Part shown: in pieces, positions 20,857 through 29,308 of the stretch
Layout: each line of letters starts with the position of its first letter
Numbering within the stretch: position 1 is the stretch's first letter
Assembly: GCF_011250515.1 (NCBI RefSeq)
Contig: NZ_JAANOP010000007.1
Span: forward strand, 117,784 to 181,783
Origin: Aquirufa ecclesiirivi
GTDB lineage: Bacteria > Bacteroidota > Bacteroidia > Cytophagales > Spirosomataceae
DNA length: 64,000 bases
Direction of reading: 5' to 3'
Made by a program: the position numbers and the translations under genes
Notes under the pieces: model-generated
The model's input: only the letters and a program-made list of their open reading frames with translations
What the model was told of the DNA's origin: nothing
Database searches by the model: none

Positions 20857-20864
20857 TAAATTTG
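20857..20864 (+). promoter_or_regulatory. Candidate -7 element of the DUF2188 cassette
   Basis: TAAATTTG matches TAnnTTTG exactly, 30 nt before the ATG at 20894. A TTG at 20829-20831 is 25 nt upstream, a little far for a -33 element. Confidence 0.45.
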
Positions 20865-20893
20865 CAACTTTAACTATTCAAGTTGTAATCAAA

Positions 20894-21106
20894 ATGACGA
20901 AAAAATCAAATCATGTGGTTCCTACGCTTTCAGGAGGTTGGTCAGTTAAAAAATTAGGCACTTCAAAGGCAATTAGAAATTTCGATAGCCGAGAAAAAGC
21001 CATCGAGTACGGGCAAAAGCTAAGTCAAAATCAAAAGACAGATTTTTATATCCATAAAAAGAATGGCATGGTACAGAATAAATACTCTTTCAGTACCAAT
21101 AAATAA
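20894..21106 (+). CDS. DUF2188 domain protein
   Basis: The 70-aa protein is made up of one DUF2188 domain. It has HVVPTLSGGWSVKKLGTSKA, FDSREKAIEYGQKLSQNQ and DFYIHKKNGMVQNKYSF, matching the family pattern of HVVP, GGW, AI.R/A and IH..G.I. The function is unknown; the fold is a small alpha/beta domain. The next gene starts 2 nt after the stop, so the two are a translationally coupled pair. The pair is transcribed away from kduD and is more AT-rich than its neighbours, suggesting acquisition. It could be a regulator or antidote for its partner, but this is inference. Confidence 0.85.
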   Translation: MTKKSNHVVPTLSGGWSVKKLGTSKAIRNFDSREKAIEYGQKLSQNQKTDFYIHKKNGMVQNKYSFSTNK

Positions 21107-21108
21107 TA

Positions 21109-21729
21109 ATGGATTTTGAGAAGAATATTTTTATCAATTGCTCAATTGATCAAGAATTTATTGATAATCTCTTAAAGCCCATTTTGTTCATCGTAATAAA
21201 AAATGGATTTAATCCTCGATTGTCACTGGAAATTTCAGATTCAGGCCAATCTAGAATTTTGAAAATTACAGATATCATTAAAAATTGCAAGTACAGTATT
21301 CATGATATTTCAAAAGTCAAATCTAAAGCAATTCATGAATTTTCTCGAATGAACATGCCATTTGAACTTGGCATTGACTATGGAATTAGATACTCAGGAT
21401 TAGAGACCTTCGTAGCTAAGCATTTTTTGATACTTGAGGCTGAAAAATATGAATATATGCAGGCATTATCGGATATAAGTGGTTTTGATACCAAAGCCCA
21501 TAAAAATGAAACAAAAGAGCTTTTTAAATGTCTATATTCCTGGTTCAGTGAAACTTTAAAAATAAATAGACAAGATCCCCCCAAGAAAATATTTGATGAC
21601 TTTATGCAATTCAATTCATGGCTATTCAATGAAAAGCTATTTCAATATAAAAATGAAATTATAGCATTGGATTATATTCAAAACATCACCATTCCAGAAT
21701 ATATCCAGGAAATAAAAAATCAATTTTAA
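21109..21729 (+). CDS. TIR-like protein of unknown function
   Basis: The 206-aa soluble protein has a first strand NIFINCSIDQEF that resembles the FISYSxxD start of TIR domains. GFNPRLSLEISDSGQSRILK and IIKNCKYSIHDISK follow, then RMNMPFELGIDYG near residue 85 with a conserved-looking Glu. I recall a widespread family of bacterial proteins with FINCPFD...DSG..R...IHDIS...MPFELG, but not a named activity. By analogy with TIR and nucleoside deoxyribosyltransferase-like folds, a nucleotide or NAD substrate is possible. The AT-rich composition and the DUF2188 partner suggest a mobile accessory cassette. A defence or toxin role is inference only. Confidence 0.7.
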   Translation: MDFEKNIFINCSIDQEFIDNLLKPILFIVIKNGFNPRLSLEISDSGQSRILKITDIIKNCKYSIHDISKVKSKAIHEFSRMNMPFELGIDYGIRYSGLETFVAKHFLILEAEKYEYMQALSDISGFDTKAHKNETKELFKCLYSWFSETLKINRQDPPKKIFDDFMQFNSWLFNEKLFQYKNEIIALDYIQNITIPEYIQEIKNQF

Positions 21730-21741
21730 ATCAATTGTAAG

Positions 21742-21766
21742 GGCTTAATTGATTTAAGCCTATTTT
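21742..21766 (+). terminator. Terminator of the DUF2188/TIR-like cassette
   Basis: GGCTTAA-TTGAT-TTAAGCC is followed by TATTTT. It lies between the convergent stops and overlaps the last codon of the AraC gene. Confidence 0.5.
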
Positions 21767-22605
21767 AGAATCCTTTTCCTATATTGATTCGGACTTTCAC
21801 CAATCGTTCTTTTAAAAATTTTAGTAAAGTAAGACAAGGACTCAAAGCCACAGGCAATGGCAATATCGCCTATACTTTGGTCAAGCACCAGCATTTTTTT
21901 CGCTTGAGTAATGCGGTATTGATTCACATAATGACTAAAAGTAAGTTGTGTTTTTGATTTAAAATACCGACAAAAGGCTTCTTTCGACAAATGACATTTT
22001 TCGGCAATTTCATCCAAAGGAATAGATTCCATGTAGTGATTTTCAACCCATTCCCTCACGATTTTCCAACGCTGCTGATTCTTTTGTGAAGGATTTTCCC
22101 AGGTCGCCATTTCATTCAAATAAATGGGTTTCATTTCCTTAGCCAACATTTGAAATATTGACAAAATCTCCATAAACTGATCAAAATGCGACCTATCAGG
22201 TAAAGCCATCAATCGCTGACCTATTTCCTCTTTCCTGTCTCCTTCAAAAACGATTCCCGTTTTTGCCCTGTCAAATAATTCTTTGATTGCGTGTAATTCC
22301 GGTACTTCTGTCCAAGTCCTTCCCAAAAAATCTTCCTTCATCTGTACCACAATTTTACGATAGGGCACTTTTAAGCCATAATCAAAATTCAAATGTGGAA
22401 TGTGTGGTCCAATAAACACCAAATCTCTTTGCTGGTATTGACTCACATGATTCCCTACTCTTCGAGGCCCCGCCTCCGCTTCGATGTACAGTAATTCATA
22501 TTCTGGATGAGAATGCCACATATAAAAATCCTGCAAATAAGGCGTCTGCAAAATCCGAAATGAACTTTCTTCCTGAATATGTATGGCTTCAAATTGAACC
22601 TTCAT
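21760..22605 (-). CDS. AraC family transcriptional regulator with cupin sensor
   Basis: The 281-aa protein has an N-terminal cupin-like part (FYMWHSHPEYELLYIEAEAG, then GDRKEE and VFIGPHIPHLNF) for effector binding. The C-terminal pair of helix-turn-helix motifs has PLDEIAEKCHLSKEAFCRYFK and IGDIAIACGFESLSYFTKIFK, with the closing GESPNQYRK. This is the classic AraC/XylS layout. It is divergent from the PhyH gene and close to GH88, KduD and GH105 genes, so it probably senses a sugar acid or glycoside and controls part of this locus. It is encoded downstream of, and convergent with, the accessory cassette. Confidence 0.9.
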   Translation of the reverse strand: MKVQFEAIHIQEESSFRILQTPYLQDFYMWHSHPEYELLYIEAEAGPRRVGNHVSQYQQRDLVFIGPHIPHLNFDYGLKVPYRKIVVQMKEDFLGRTWTEVPELHAIKELFDRAKTGIVFEGDRKEEIGQRLMALPDRSHFDQFMEILSIFQMLAKEMKPIYLNEMATWENPSQKNQQRWKIVREWVENHYMESIPLDEIAEKCHLSKEAFCRYFKSKTQLTFSHYVNQYRITQAKKMLVLDQSIGDIAIACGFESLSYFTKIFKRTIGESPNQYRKRILK

Positions 22606-22736
22606 TTTAATCCAATTGATAATTTATTCTCTATACTACACAATAAATATCAATATTGTTACAAAATTGGTTAATTCCATCTAAAGAACAGAAATTGACA
22701 TGGGCTAACTTGCATCATTCAAAATTCAATCAAAAC

Positions 22737-23702
22737 ATGCCCACAAAAACCCCGAACCAGATCACCATGGCAACCATGAATGCTCATCTAGACATCCCTG
22801 GAAATCCTTCTCTCGCCAAAAGCAGTATCAGTCAATTGAATGATGGAACTTCTTCTGAACCATTCCGAGCATTAAGCAAGGAAGAATTCAAATTCTGGAA
22901 AAGGGAAGGCTATATTGTGGTAAAAAATGCCATCTCCAAAGAACAAGCTGCTCAAACAGCACAAGCCATTTGGGACTTTGAAGAAAAAGACCCTACTGAT
23001 AAAAACACTTGGTATACTCCTCCTAGATCTGAAATGCAAATGAAGGAATTGATTGGTTCAGGTATGGTAGAAATGTATAACCATCCCTTGCTGTGGGCTA
23101 ATCGACAAAGTCAACGCGTATACGATGCATTTGTGGATGTGTGGGGAACCGAAGATTTGTGGGTGACCATCGATCGTTGCAATCTCAATTTTCCTGTTCA
23201 AGCCGATAAACCATTTAAAGGATTTATTCACTGGGATTATGATCCAGAAACAAAACCCGTGAATGTACAAGGTGTATTAGCTTTAGTAGACCAAACAGAT
23301 GAAAATATGGGAGGTTTTCAATGCATTCCCGAATTGTACCGTACCTATGATACATGGAAATTAAGTCAACCCGAAGATCGAGATCGATTTAAGCCAGACA
23401 CGACGGGGTTTCAACTAAGCAAAATAAAATTGGAAGCGGGAGATTTACTTATTTTTAATAGCTTGTTAGCTCATGGAATCCGACCGAATTTAACTCAAGA
23501 TAAAGTACGTGTAGCCCAATATATTTCCATGATGCCAGCTGAACCCTATAACCAAGTTTTGATTGATTGGCGGATTAATTCTTGGAAAAACAAAATAGCG
23601 CCAGAAGGTTATGCTTTTCCGGGAGACCCTAGAGGAAAAGAAAAGACACAGCCAATAGCAGAGCTCAACGAGCTAGGAAAAAAACTGCTGGGTCTGGGTT
23701 GA
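22737..23702 (+). CDS. Phytanoyl-CoA dioxygenase (PhyH) family protein
   Basis: This Fe(II)/2-oxoglutarate oxygenase-like protein has the metal triad suggested by FIHWDYD (His-x-Asp) and LLAHGIRPN (distal His), plus an Arg close behind for 2-oxoglutarate. The helical N-terminal part FKFWKREGYIVVKNAISKEQA is typical. The substrate is unknown; bacterial members hydroxylate small molecules. I chose the ATG at 22737 (MPTKTPNQI). A TTG-start extension to 22656 reads into the promoter region, and ATG 22767 is also possible. It is divergent from the AraC regulator, which may control it. The stop is 23 nt from the convergent GH105 gene. Confidence 0.82.
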   Translation: MPTKTPNQITMATMNAHLDIPGNPSLAKSSISQLNDGTSSEPFRALSKEEFKFWKREGYIVVKNAISKEQAAQTAQAIWDFEEKDPTDKNTWYTPPRSEMQMKELIGSGMVEMYNHPLLWANRQSQRVYDAFVDVWGTEDLWVTIDRCNLNFPVQADKPFKGFIHWDYDPETKPVNVQGVLALVDQTDENMGGFQCIPELYRTYDTWKLSQPEDRDRFKPDTTGFQLSKIKLEAGDLLIFNSLLAHGIRPNLTQDKVRVAQYISMMPAEPYNQVLIDWRINSWKNKIAPEGYAFPGDPRGKEKTQPIAELNELGKKLLGLG

Positions 23703-23725
23703 CCCGATGCATGCATCAGATCTAC

Positions 23726-25090
23726 CTACCGCAAATGAATCGCTGAATCTTTAACTTCAAAGGGGTGATTTTTTATCATTTCCCACATGGCTGAGCCAGC
23801 TAACAATACAGGACCGTACCCATGGGCCGCAAAAGGGGAAATCGGTCTGTTGAAATAGAAAGCTGGATCCCATCCAAGGCCAGTACCTACACAAGTGCCA
23901 TCTACTTGACCTTGGGCATTGACTTTAGAGGCAGTAGCTTGCCAACCTAAAATGGCTGCAGGCCCATATGTTCTAGGGTCTAACCAACCTTGATTTATTC
24001 CTTTAGCTAATACATAGGTATAAATAGCCGTCGCTGAAGTTTCCAAATAAGAATCATTCCGATCAATCAATTGATGCCAAAAACCTGTACCATCTTGATA
24101 GGCCATTAAGCCTTTCAAATGCTTTTTTAATTGGCTTAATAAAGCTGGGCGGGCAGGATGATTCGCAGGTAAATACTCCAATAATTCAGCATTGGTCAAC
24201 AAAGCCCATCCGTTAGCTCTGGCCCAATGAAATTCGGGATGCTCTTCCGATCCTTCCAGATAACCATGCATAAACAAACCTAAACTAGGATTAAACATAC
24301 GTTTCTGATAGGATTCAAACTGAAATACCGCTTCATTAAAACAATTCACATTCACCGAATCCTTACCTAATTGTAATAAAGCCGGAATAGCCATATATAA
24401 ATCATCTAACCAAATGGTATTGGGCAATGGGCGCATACGAGCCAAGGTCTTATCGGGTAATCGATGTTCCTCTTTTAAGATAAAGTTCAATGCCTTTTGG
24501 GTAATTAAAGAATCATCTCCATCGAATCCAGCCCGCTTTGCTTTTAAAAAAGCCATGGACATCGCTCCTATATCATCCAATGCTTTTGGATTAATTAAAC
24601 CACTTAGCACATGAGATTTAGTGGGATTTTGCTGCGTATATTGATAAGCCTTGGGTAAAGTCTCTAGGATAAATTTCAATCGCTTAAATACAAACTCTTT
24701 GTATTTGGCATCACCACTAACCTTTTCTAAAGCCAACATGCCATGGTATGTTACTCCAAACTCATAAGAAACAGGTCTAAAATCCCCTTTGGCAAAGACT
24801 AATTGATCAGAATAAATTTGGTATGGATTCCAACCTTCTCCAGAAGCTTTATGTATTAAATTGGCCGGAGTAGCTTTTTCTAAATACGTATAAACCTTAT
24901 CTACTGTGGCTTTTATTTGTGCCTCATTGGGAACGACATAGGGCGTAGGATAATCAGGCTGAAGGGCATGCAAAGGGGCATTCGCGTCTGAAGCTGCCGT
25001 GATATTTTTTTGAGCTAAACCAGGAATAATCGTGGAGGCGATTGCCCCCAAAATCAAAATTACATTTTTCATATTCATAATTTTACACAT
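23726..25090 (-). CDS. Glycoside hydrolase family 105-like (unsaturated rhamnogalacturonyl hydrolase), secreted
   Basis: The 454-aa protein has a signal peptide (MKNVILILGAIASTIIPGLAQ), so it is exported. The (alpha/alpha)6-barrel of GH105/GH88 is suggested by YEFGVTYHGMLALEKV, WLDDLYMAIPALLQLG with a candidate catalytic Asp, FHWARANGWALLTNAELLEYL and TGFWHQLIDRNDSYLETSATA. The family removes unsaturated galacturonic acid from lyase products of pectin or ulvan. The start could be any of three close in-frame ATGs (25090, 25078, 25072); the last gives the best signal peptide. Together with GH88 and KduD it points to degradation of a uronic-acid polymer. Confidence 0.85.
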   Translation of the reverse strand: MCKIMNMKNVILILGAIASTIIPGLAQKNITAASDANAPLHALQPDYPTPYVVPNEAQIKATVDKVYTYLEKATPANLIHKASGEGWNPYQIYSDQLVFAKGDFRPVSYEFGVTYHGMLALEKVSGDAKYKEFVFKRLKFILETLPKAYQYTQQNPTKSHVLSGLINPKALDDIGAMSMAFLKAKRAGFDGDDSLITQKALNFILKEEHRLPDKTLARMRPLPNTIWLDDLYMAIPALLQLGKDSVNVNCFNEAVFQFESYQKRMFNPSLGLFMHGYLEGSEEHPEFHWARANGWALLTNAELLEYLPANHPARPALLSQLKKHLKGLMAYQDGTGFWHQLIDRNDSYLETSATAIYTYVLAKGINQGWLDPRTYGPAAILGWQATASKVNAQGQVDGTCVGTGLGWDPAFYFNRPISPFAAHGYGPVLLAGSAMWEMIKNHPFEVKDSAIHLR

Positions 25091-25136
25091 GGACTAAAGA
25101 CCAATTGCCCACAAATCTACGCATTAACAAACAAAA

Positions 25137-25180
25137 AAAAGGAGTTTTCTTCCGCTGTAAACGTCTAGAAAACTCCTTTT
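25137..25180. terminator. Two-way A/T-flanked hairpin between the GH105 and dehydrogenase genes
   Basis: AAAAGGAGTTTTCT (25137-25150) and AGAAAACTCCTTTT (25167-25180) are perfect inverted repeats with a 16-nt loop. A-rich and T-rich flanks lie on both sides. On the minus strand it lies 20 nt past the stop of the dehydrogenase gene. Confidence 0.7.
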
Positions 25181-25199
25181 ATATGGATTTATTGTGAGC

Positions 25200-28037
25200 T
25201 TATTGCTTCACTTCTATTCCTGAAATCTGAACTACAATTTGTTGTGGTGCTGTTTGCGGATTTACTGCAACAAAATAGACATCATGTGTTCCACTTACAG
25301 GCTGAATATCTACTTTAACAGGAGCTGGTCCACCCATTCTTCGCTGTCCACCACCTTGGCCTGCAGGAGCACCTGCGGCTGGAGCTGGAGCTGTAGTTGG
25401 AGTTCCCAAAGGTGCCCCTTTCTGTTGTGCATTAGCTGCCGCTGGAGGAGGACCAAAACCTGTAGCTTGTGAAACTGCAATAGGCGTTGTTTTACCAATT
25501 AAGGTACCCGTAGGTGAATCCAAACGTATTTCAATAACACCACCAGATGCATTGGTTCGAGCTTGAGCCGAAGCTGCAATATCCATTGACTTAATTCCAG
25601 TCAAATCCAATTGCTTGTATGCAATGTAAGGATTTTGTCCAACCATGTTAGTCGCACGGGCCGGAGTAATCAATTGTTGGATTCCAAAGCGTAAATCAGC
25701 TTTTTCAGGATCTAAGGATGGATGACGCAACAGTAACCATTTCTCTGATTGTGCAGGAGCAATTTTACTATTTCCTTTATCTAAATAAGTTGCTCTAACC
25801 ACAAATACTCCTTTTGAACCTACATTCTCTTTCGGAATAACGGCATCAATTTCACCCGCTAAAGGAATGTTATTGTTAGCTTTTTTATCTCCCAAACTTA
25901 GGATATAATTTACCATGGATTTGGCATCTGCTTTAGAAATCTGAGGGTGTGCACTCATAGCGTGTTCTCCCCAAACACCCATTCCTCCAGAAATTATCTT
26001 TGCAGATAACTGTTCTACCACATTTTGTCCTTTGTATTTAGCCGCCACTTCTTGGTAGCTTGGTCCGACCGAACGAACATTAGGAAGGTGGCAAGATTTA
26101 CAATCACTTTGATTAATCAATTTCAAACCTACAGAAGCAAATAAATCACTATCTGCTTTACGGTGACTTTGAGACATCTCAATAGGATCATATCCTGAAG
26201 CGATGTAGTCGATAGTAGCAGCTACCGATTCTGGAGCAATCCCTTTTCCTAAAACCCCATCCTCTTTATCTTCTACCTGAATTTGGTAAGCCAATTTTTG
26301 ACCTGGGAAATAGAATGATTTATTACCACTTGGAACAACAATGTCCACTTTAGGAGATTCATTTCCTACCTGAACTTCTAATGAAGCCGTATTACTCAAC
26401 CCTTTAGGGTCCGTTGCTTTCAACACTACTTGGTATTTTCCAGCTTGATTTAAAGCTAATTCTGGAGACTCGCCAGTTAAAGTCTTCACTACCTTACCTT
26501 GATTTTTTACCGTCCAAGTATAGGTTAATTTATCTCCGTCATAATCTTTTGTTCCTTCTGACGATAATTTTGTCTTGAATGGTAATGCTCCACTCAATTT
26601 GCCTGCGCTTACTTCTACCGATGGCTTTCTATTCCCACCTTGGTATTCAATTTTTACTAAACGGGCATTGTCATTTCCTCGAAACCAAGCAGAGCCATAT
26701 TCTAGAACATATAAATCTCCATCTGGACTAAATTTCATATCAATGGCACTTCCGAAACTTTGGTTTGGCAAGAAACGCTCCATGGATTTGTAATTTCCAT
26801 TTTCGTCTAATGTCACCGACATAATCCATCCACGCATAAATTCCACGATCAACCATTTGCCTTCATAATAGGAAGGGAATGCACGTTTAGCCGTAGTAGG
26901 AAAATCAGAACGATGGTAAACGGGACCACCGGTAGCACTTCTACCTGAAGCTCCTACTAATGGAAACTCTTCTGATGTACCATATGGATACCAAATAAAT
27001 GCTTTTTGAGCAGCTGGTAATTCCTTCAAACCATCGTTGTTGGGAGATTCATTCAAAGGCTTAGCTGGATTAAAGCGAGGGCCTACCGTAGAATTCTCGA
27101 AATTATAATCGGCATAAGCCTTGTTGTCTCCAATGAAATATGGCCATCCAAAAAATCCTGGACCCTTAGCTTGGTTAAATTCATCATACCCACGTGGTCC
27201 TCTATCGGAATCAACCGACGCATCTGGGCCTACCTCACCCCAATAAATATACCCAGTTTTAGAATCAATACTTACTCTCCAAGGATTACGATGTCCCATG
27301 GTGTAAATTTCTGGACGAGTCTTTGGAGTGCCTACTGGAAACAAGTTTCCTTTTGGAATGGTGTATGATCCATCTTTTTCTGGATGAATACGTAAAATTT
27401 TACCTAATAAATTGTTGGTGTTTGCCGCTCCACGTTGGTCGTCCCAATAAGCTTGGCCAGCACGCTCATCGATAGGAGCATAACCATCTGAATTACTGTT
27501 ACTGGTGTTATTACCCACAGTTAAGAATAAATTTCCTGACTTGTCGAAAACCATGCCTCCACCTGTATGGCAACATTCCTCACGCTGTGTAGGAACCTCT
27601 AAAACTACTTTTTGCTGGTCAACTAACAATTCCTCCCCTTTCAACTCCATACGCACCAAAATGTGCTTGCTTTCAGTGGGATGTGCATAATATAAATACA
27701 ACCAATGATTCACTTTGAAATTAGGGTCTACCGCAATACCCATTAAGCCTTCTTCCGCTTCACGTACCATACCCACGCGGTTCTTGTATTTTGTATTAAC
27801 AACAATGTGTCCAATTACTTTCGTTTCCTTCGTACTTGGATTGTATTGTTTAACATCCCCTTTTCTTTCCACAAATAAAATGCGACCATCTGGCAAAAAA
27901 ACCATTTCCATCGGTTCATCTAATTTTTCCATTAATACAGACTTGACGAATCTATTCTCGTCTGGAGCCTGTGCATTTCCTTGGAATGACCAAAGAGCAA
28001 CGCAAGAGAGCATTAAAAGGCGCATTAACTTGCCCAT
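25200..28037 (-). CDS. Secreted PQQ-type sugar dehydrogenase with PKD and cytochrome c domains
   Basis: This large exported protein has, in order: a glucose/sorbosone dehydrogenase beta-propeller (about 55-480, with VFLPDGRILFVERKG, TGGGMVFDKSGNLFLTVG, MGHRNPWRVS), a PKD domain (about 500-590), a class I cytochrome c with CKSCH heme site near residue 690, and a C-terminal beta-sandwich resembling a CBM6-type module. A Pro/Ala/Gly/Gln-rich stretch is inserted in the last module. It should oxidise an aldose or glycoside and pass electrons to its own heme. I chose the ATG at 28037, which gives a clean signal peptide (MGKLMRLLMLSCVALWSF); frames open to 28136. Confidence 0.85.
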   Translation of the reverse strand: MGKLMRLLMLSCVALWSFQGNAQAPDENRFVKSVLMEKLDEPMEMVFLPDGRILFVERKGDVKQYNPSTKETKVIGHIVVNTKYKNRVGMVREAEEGLMGIAVDPNFKVNHWLYLYYAHPTESKHILVRMELKGEELLVDQQKVVLEVPTQREECCHTGGGMVFDKSGNLFLTVGNNTSNSNSDGYAPIDERAGQAYWDDQRGAANTNNLLGKILRIHPEKDGSYTIPKGNLFPVGTPKTRPEIYTMGHRNPWRVSIDSKTGYIYWGEVGPDASVDSDRGPRGYDEFNQAKGPGFFGWPYFIGDNKAYADYNFENSTVGPRFNPAKPLNESPNNDGLKELPAAQKAFIWYPYGTSEEFPLVGASGRSATGGPVYHRSDFPTTAKRAFPSYYEGKWLIVEFMRGWIMSVTLDENGNYKSMERFLPNQSFGSAIDMKFSPDGDLYVLEYGSAWFRGNDNARLVKIEYQGGNRKPSVEVSAGKLSGALPFKTKLSSEGTKDYDGDKLTYTWTVKNQGKVVKTLTGESPELALNQAGKYQVVLKATDPKGLSNTASLEVQVGNESPKVDIVVPSGNKSFYFPGQKLAYQIQVEDKEDGVLGKGIAPESVAATIDYIASGYDPIEMSQSHRKADSDLFASVGLKLINQSDCKSCHLPNVRSVGPSYQEVAAKYKGQNVVEQLSAKIISGGMGVWGEHAMSAHPQISKADAKSMVNYILSLGDKKANNNIPLAGEIDAVIPKENVGSKGVFVVRATYLDKGNSKIAPAQSEKWLLLRHPSLDPEKADLRFGIQQLITPARATNMVGQNPYIAYKQLDLTGIKSMDIAASAQARTNASGGVIEIRLDSPTGTLIGKTTPIAVSQATGFGPPPAAANAQQKGAPLGTPTTAPAPAAGAPAGQGGGQRRMGGPAPVKVDIQPVSGTHDVYFVAVNPQTAPQQIVVQISGIEVKQ

Positions 28038-28221
28038 TGTAAAGTTGTTCATATATGTAAGGTTGTTCATTTTACAAAAATGATACAATAAGTCGAATGA
28101 AAAAAATGCTGGTATGCTTTTGCTACCAATACGCACTATTTGTCGACAAAGGTTGAAATCACGATAAATTACCTGCCTAAATCCTGAAAAAAATACCTAA
28201 TTTTCAAAAAAACAGATTCAC

Positions 28222-28647
28222 ATGACAGGTAAAATTTGTATCCTTCTATTTATTGCATTTAGTAGTTTAGCTCAAACAAATACAGATGAAGCTGCTATCC
28301 GTACTATTTTAGCGACACAGAATAAACTATGGAATCAAGGCGACATTCCTGGCTTTATGGCCTATTATCACCATTCAAATGATTTAAAATTCATTAGTAA
28401 AAATGGTATAACCCAAGGCTGGGAGGCCACCCTAGCTCGATACCAAAAAAGCTATCCCAACCAAGAGGCTATGGGGCAATTGACCTTTGATATTTTGGAA
28501 GTGGATGTAACAGCTGCTAAAACGGCTTGGGTTATTGGTCAATGGAATTTAGTTAGACCCAAACTAGGAGATATAGGTGGGCATTTCACCTTACTCTTGA
28601 AAAAAGTCAAGGGTAAATGGCTCATTTTTAGAGACCATACGAGCTAA
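28222..28647 (+). CDS. Secreted DUF4440/NTF2-like protein
   Basis: The 141-aa protein starts with a signal peptide (MTGKICILLFIAFSSLAQT). The rest is a SnoaL/NTF2-like cone fold: AIRTILATQNKLWNQGDIPGF, then YYHHSNDLKFIS, AKTAWVIGQW and a last strand GKWLIFRDHTS. These small proteins are often ligand binders or isomerase-like enzymes; no clear catalytic residues are visible. Its last 20 bases overlap the end of the convergent ArsC-like gene. Confidence 0.75.
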   Translation: MTGKICILLFIAFSSLAQTNTDEAAIRTILATQNKLWNQGDIPGFMAYYHHSNDLKFISKNGITQGWEATLARYQKSYPNQEAMGQLTFDILEVDVTAAKTAWVIGQWNLVRPKLGDIGGHFTLLLKKVKGKWLIFRDHTS

Positions 28648-29242
28648 GGCGCTCAAAGGCATAAAACAATTCAGAAGCTATTTGTGCGGATCGTTCATCG
28701 TATTGAAAGGCCTCCTCAGGACTATCATCAAATGCTTTTGGATCTTCATATCTAAGCGGAATCCTAGCGGAAGCTCCGGGTATAAATGGACAATTCTCAT
28801 CTGCATGCGAACAAGTCATCACGGCAGCAAATTGCTGATGTGGATTGATGGGATTATCGTAATTTTTTGAAAATGCAATCATCGGTTGAGCATCTTCCGT
28901 ATGAAAAATGATATATACAGGATTCGAATGACCTCGCTTGATGACCTGAAATCCAAAGCGCTGCAAGGAAGCCACTGCCCGCTCATTGAACGCCGTTTCT
29001 TCCACCCCACCCGAATATGATTGCAAAGGAATACCAAAAAAATCAGCTGCCGTTTGGGCCCAAATCTGTGAAAACTGACTCCTTCTAGAATTATGTGTGC
29101 ATATGAAATTCAAGCGCAAAGGCTTTCCTTGTTGCAAACATTCCTTCATATAGGTCACCAAGACATCAATCTGTTCTTTTCTCTCCGCCGATATGGGTCG
29201 TTCTCGAAGGGCTTGAATTTTTGCTTCTAATGAGGAATACAT
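28628..29242 (-). CDS. ArsC-like low-molecular-weight phosphatase family protein
   Basis: The protein of about 204 aa has a P-loop FICTHNSRRSQFSQIW (Cys-x5-Arg) near residue 45, as in low-molecular-weight phosphatases and thioredoxin-linked arsenate reductases. A later CSHADENC gives two cysteines eight residues apart. In ArsC the second and third redox cysteines sit the same way, followed by a Pro-rich segment and a FDDP-like motif (here YEDPKAFDDS). That supports arsenate-reductase chemistry over simple tyrosine phosphatase activity. It is longer than ArsC (about 130 aa) because of an N-terminal helical part. No ars transporter or ArsR gene is nearby. I chose the ATG at 29242; the frame is open to 29281. 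Confidence 0.78.
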   Translation of the reverse strand: MYSSLEAKIQALRERPISAERKEQIDVLVTYMKECLQQGKPLRLNFICTHNSRRSQFSQIWAQTAADFFGIPLQSYSGGVEETAFNERAVASLQRFGFQVIKRGHSNPVYIIFHTEDAQPMIAFSKNYDNPINPHQQFAAVMTCSHADENCPFIPGASARIPLRYEDPKAFDDSPEEAFQYDERSAQIASELFYAFERLSSYGL

Positions 29243-29308
29243 AAGGTATCTAATTTTACATCGCAATATTACGATAAACAAGTAATTATTAAACAGCTGA
29301 ATAAAAAT

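Noticed and set aside
22656..22736. TTG-start extension of the PhyH gene
   Set aside because: It would place the start in the intergenic region and adds residues without family match.
27715..28083. 122-codon frame opposite the PQQ dehydrogenase
   Set aside because: Antisense shadow of a conserved coding sequence.
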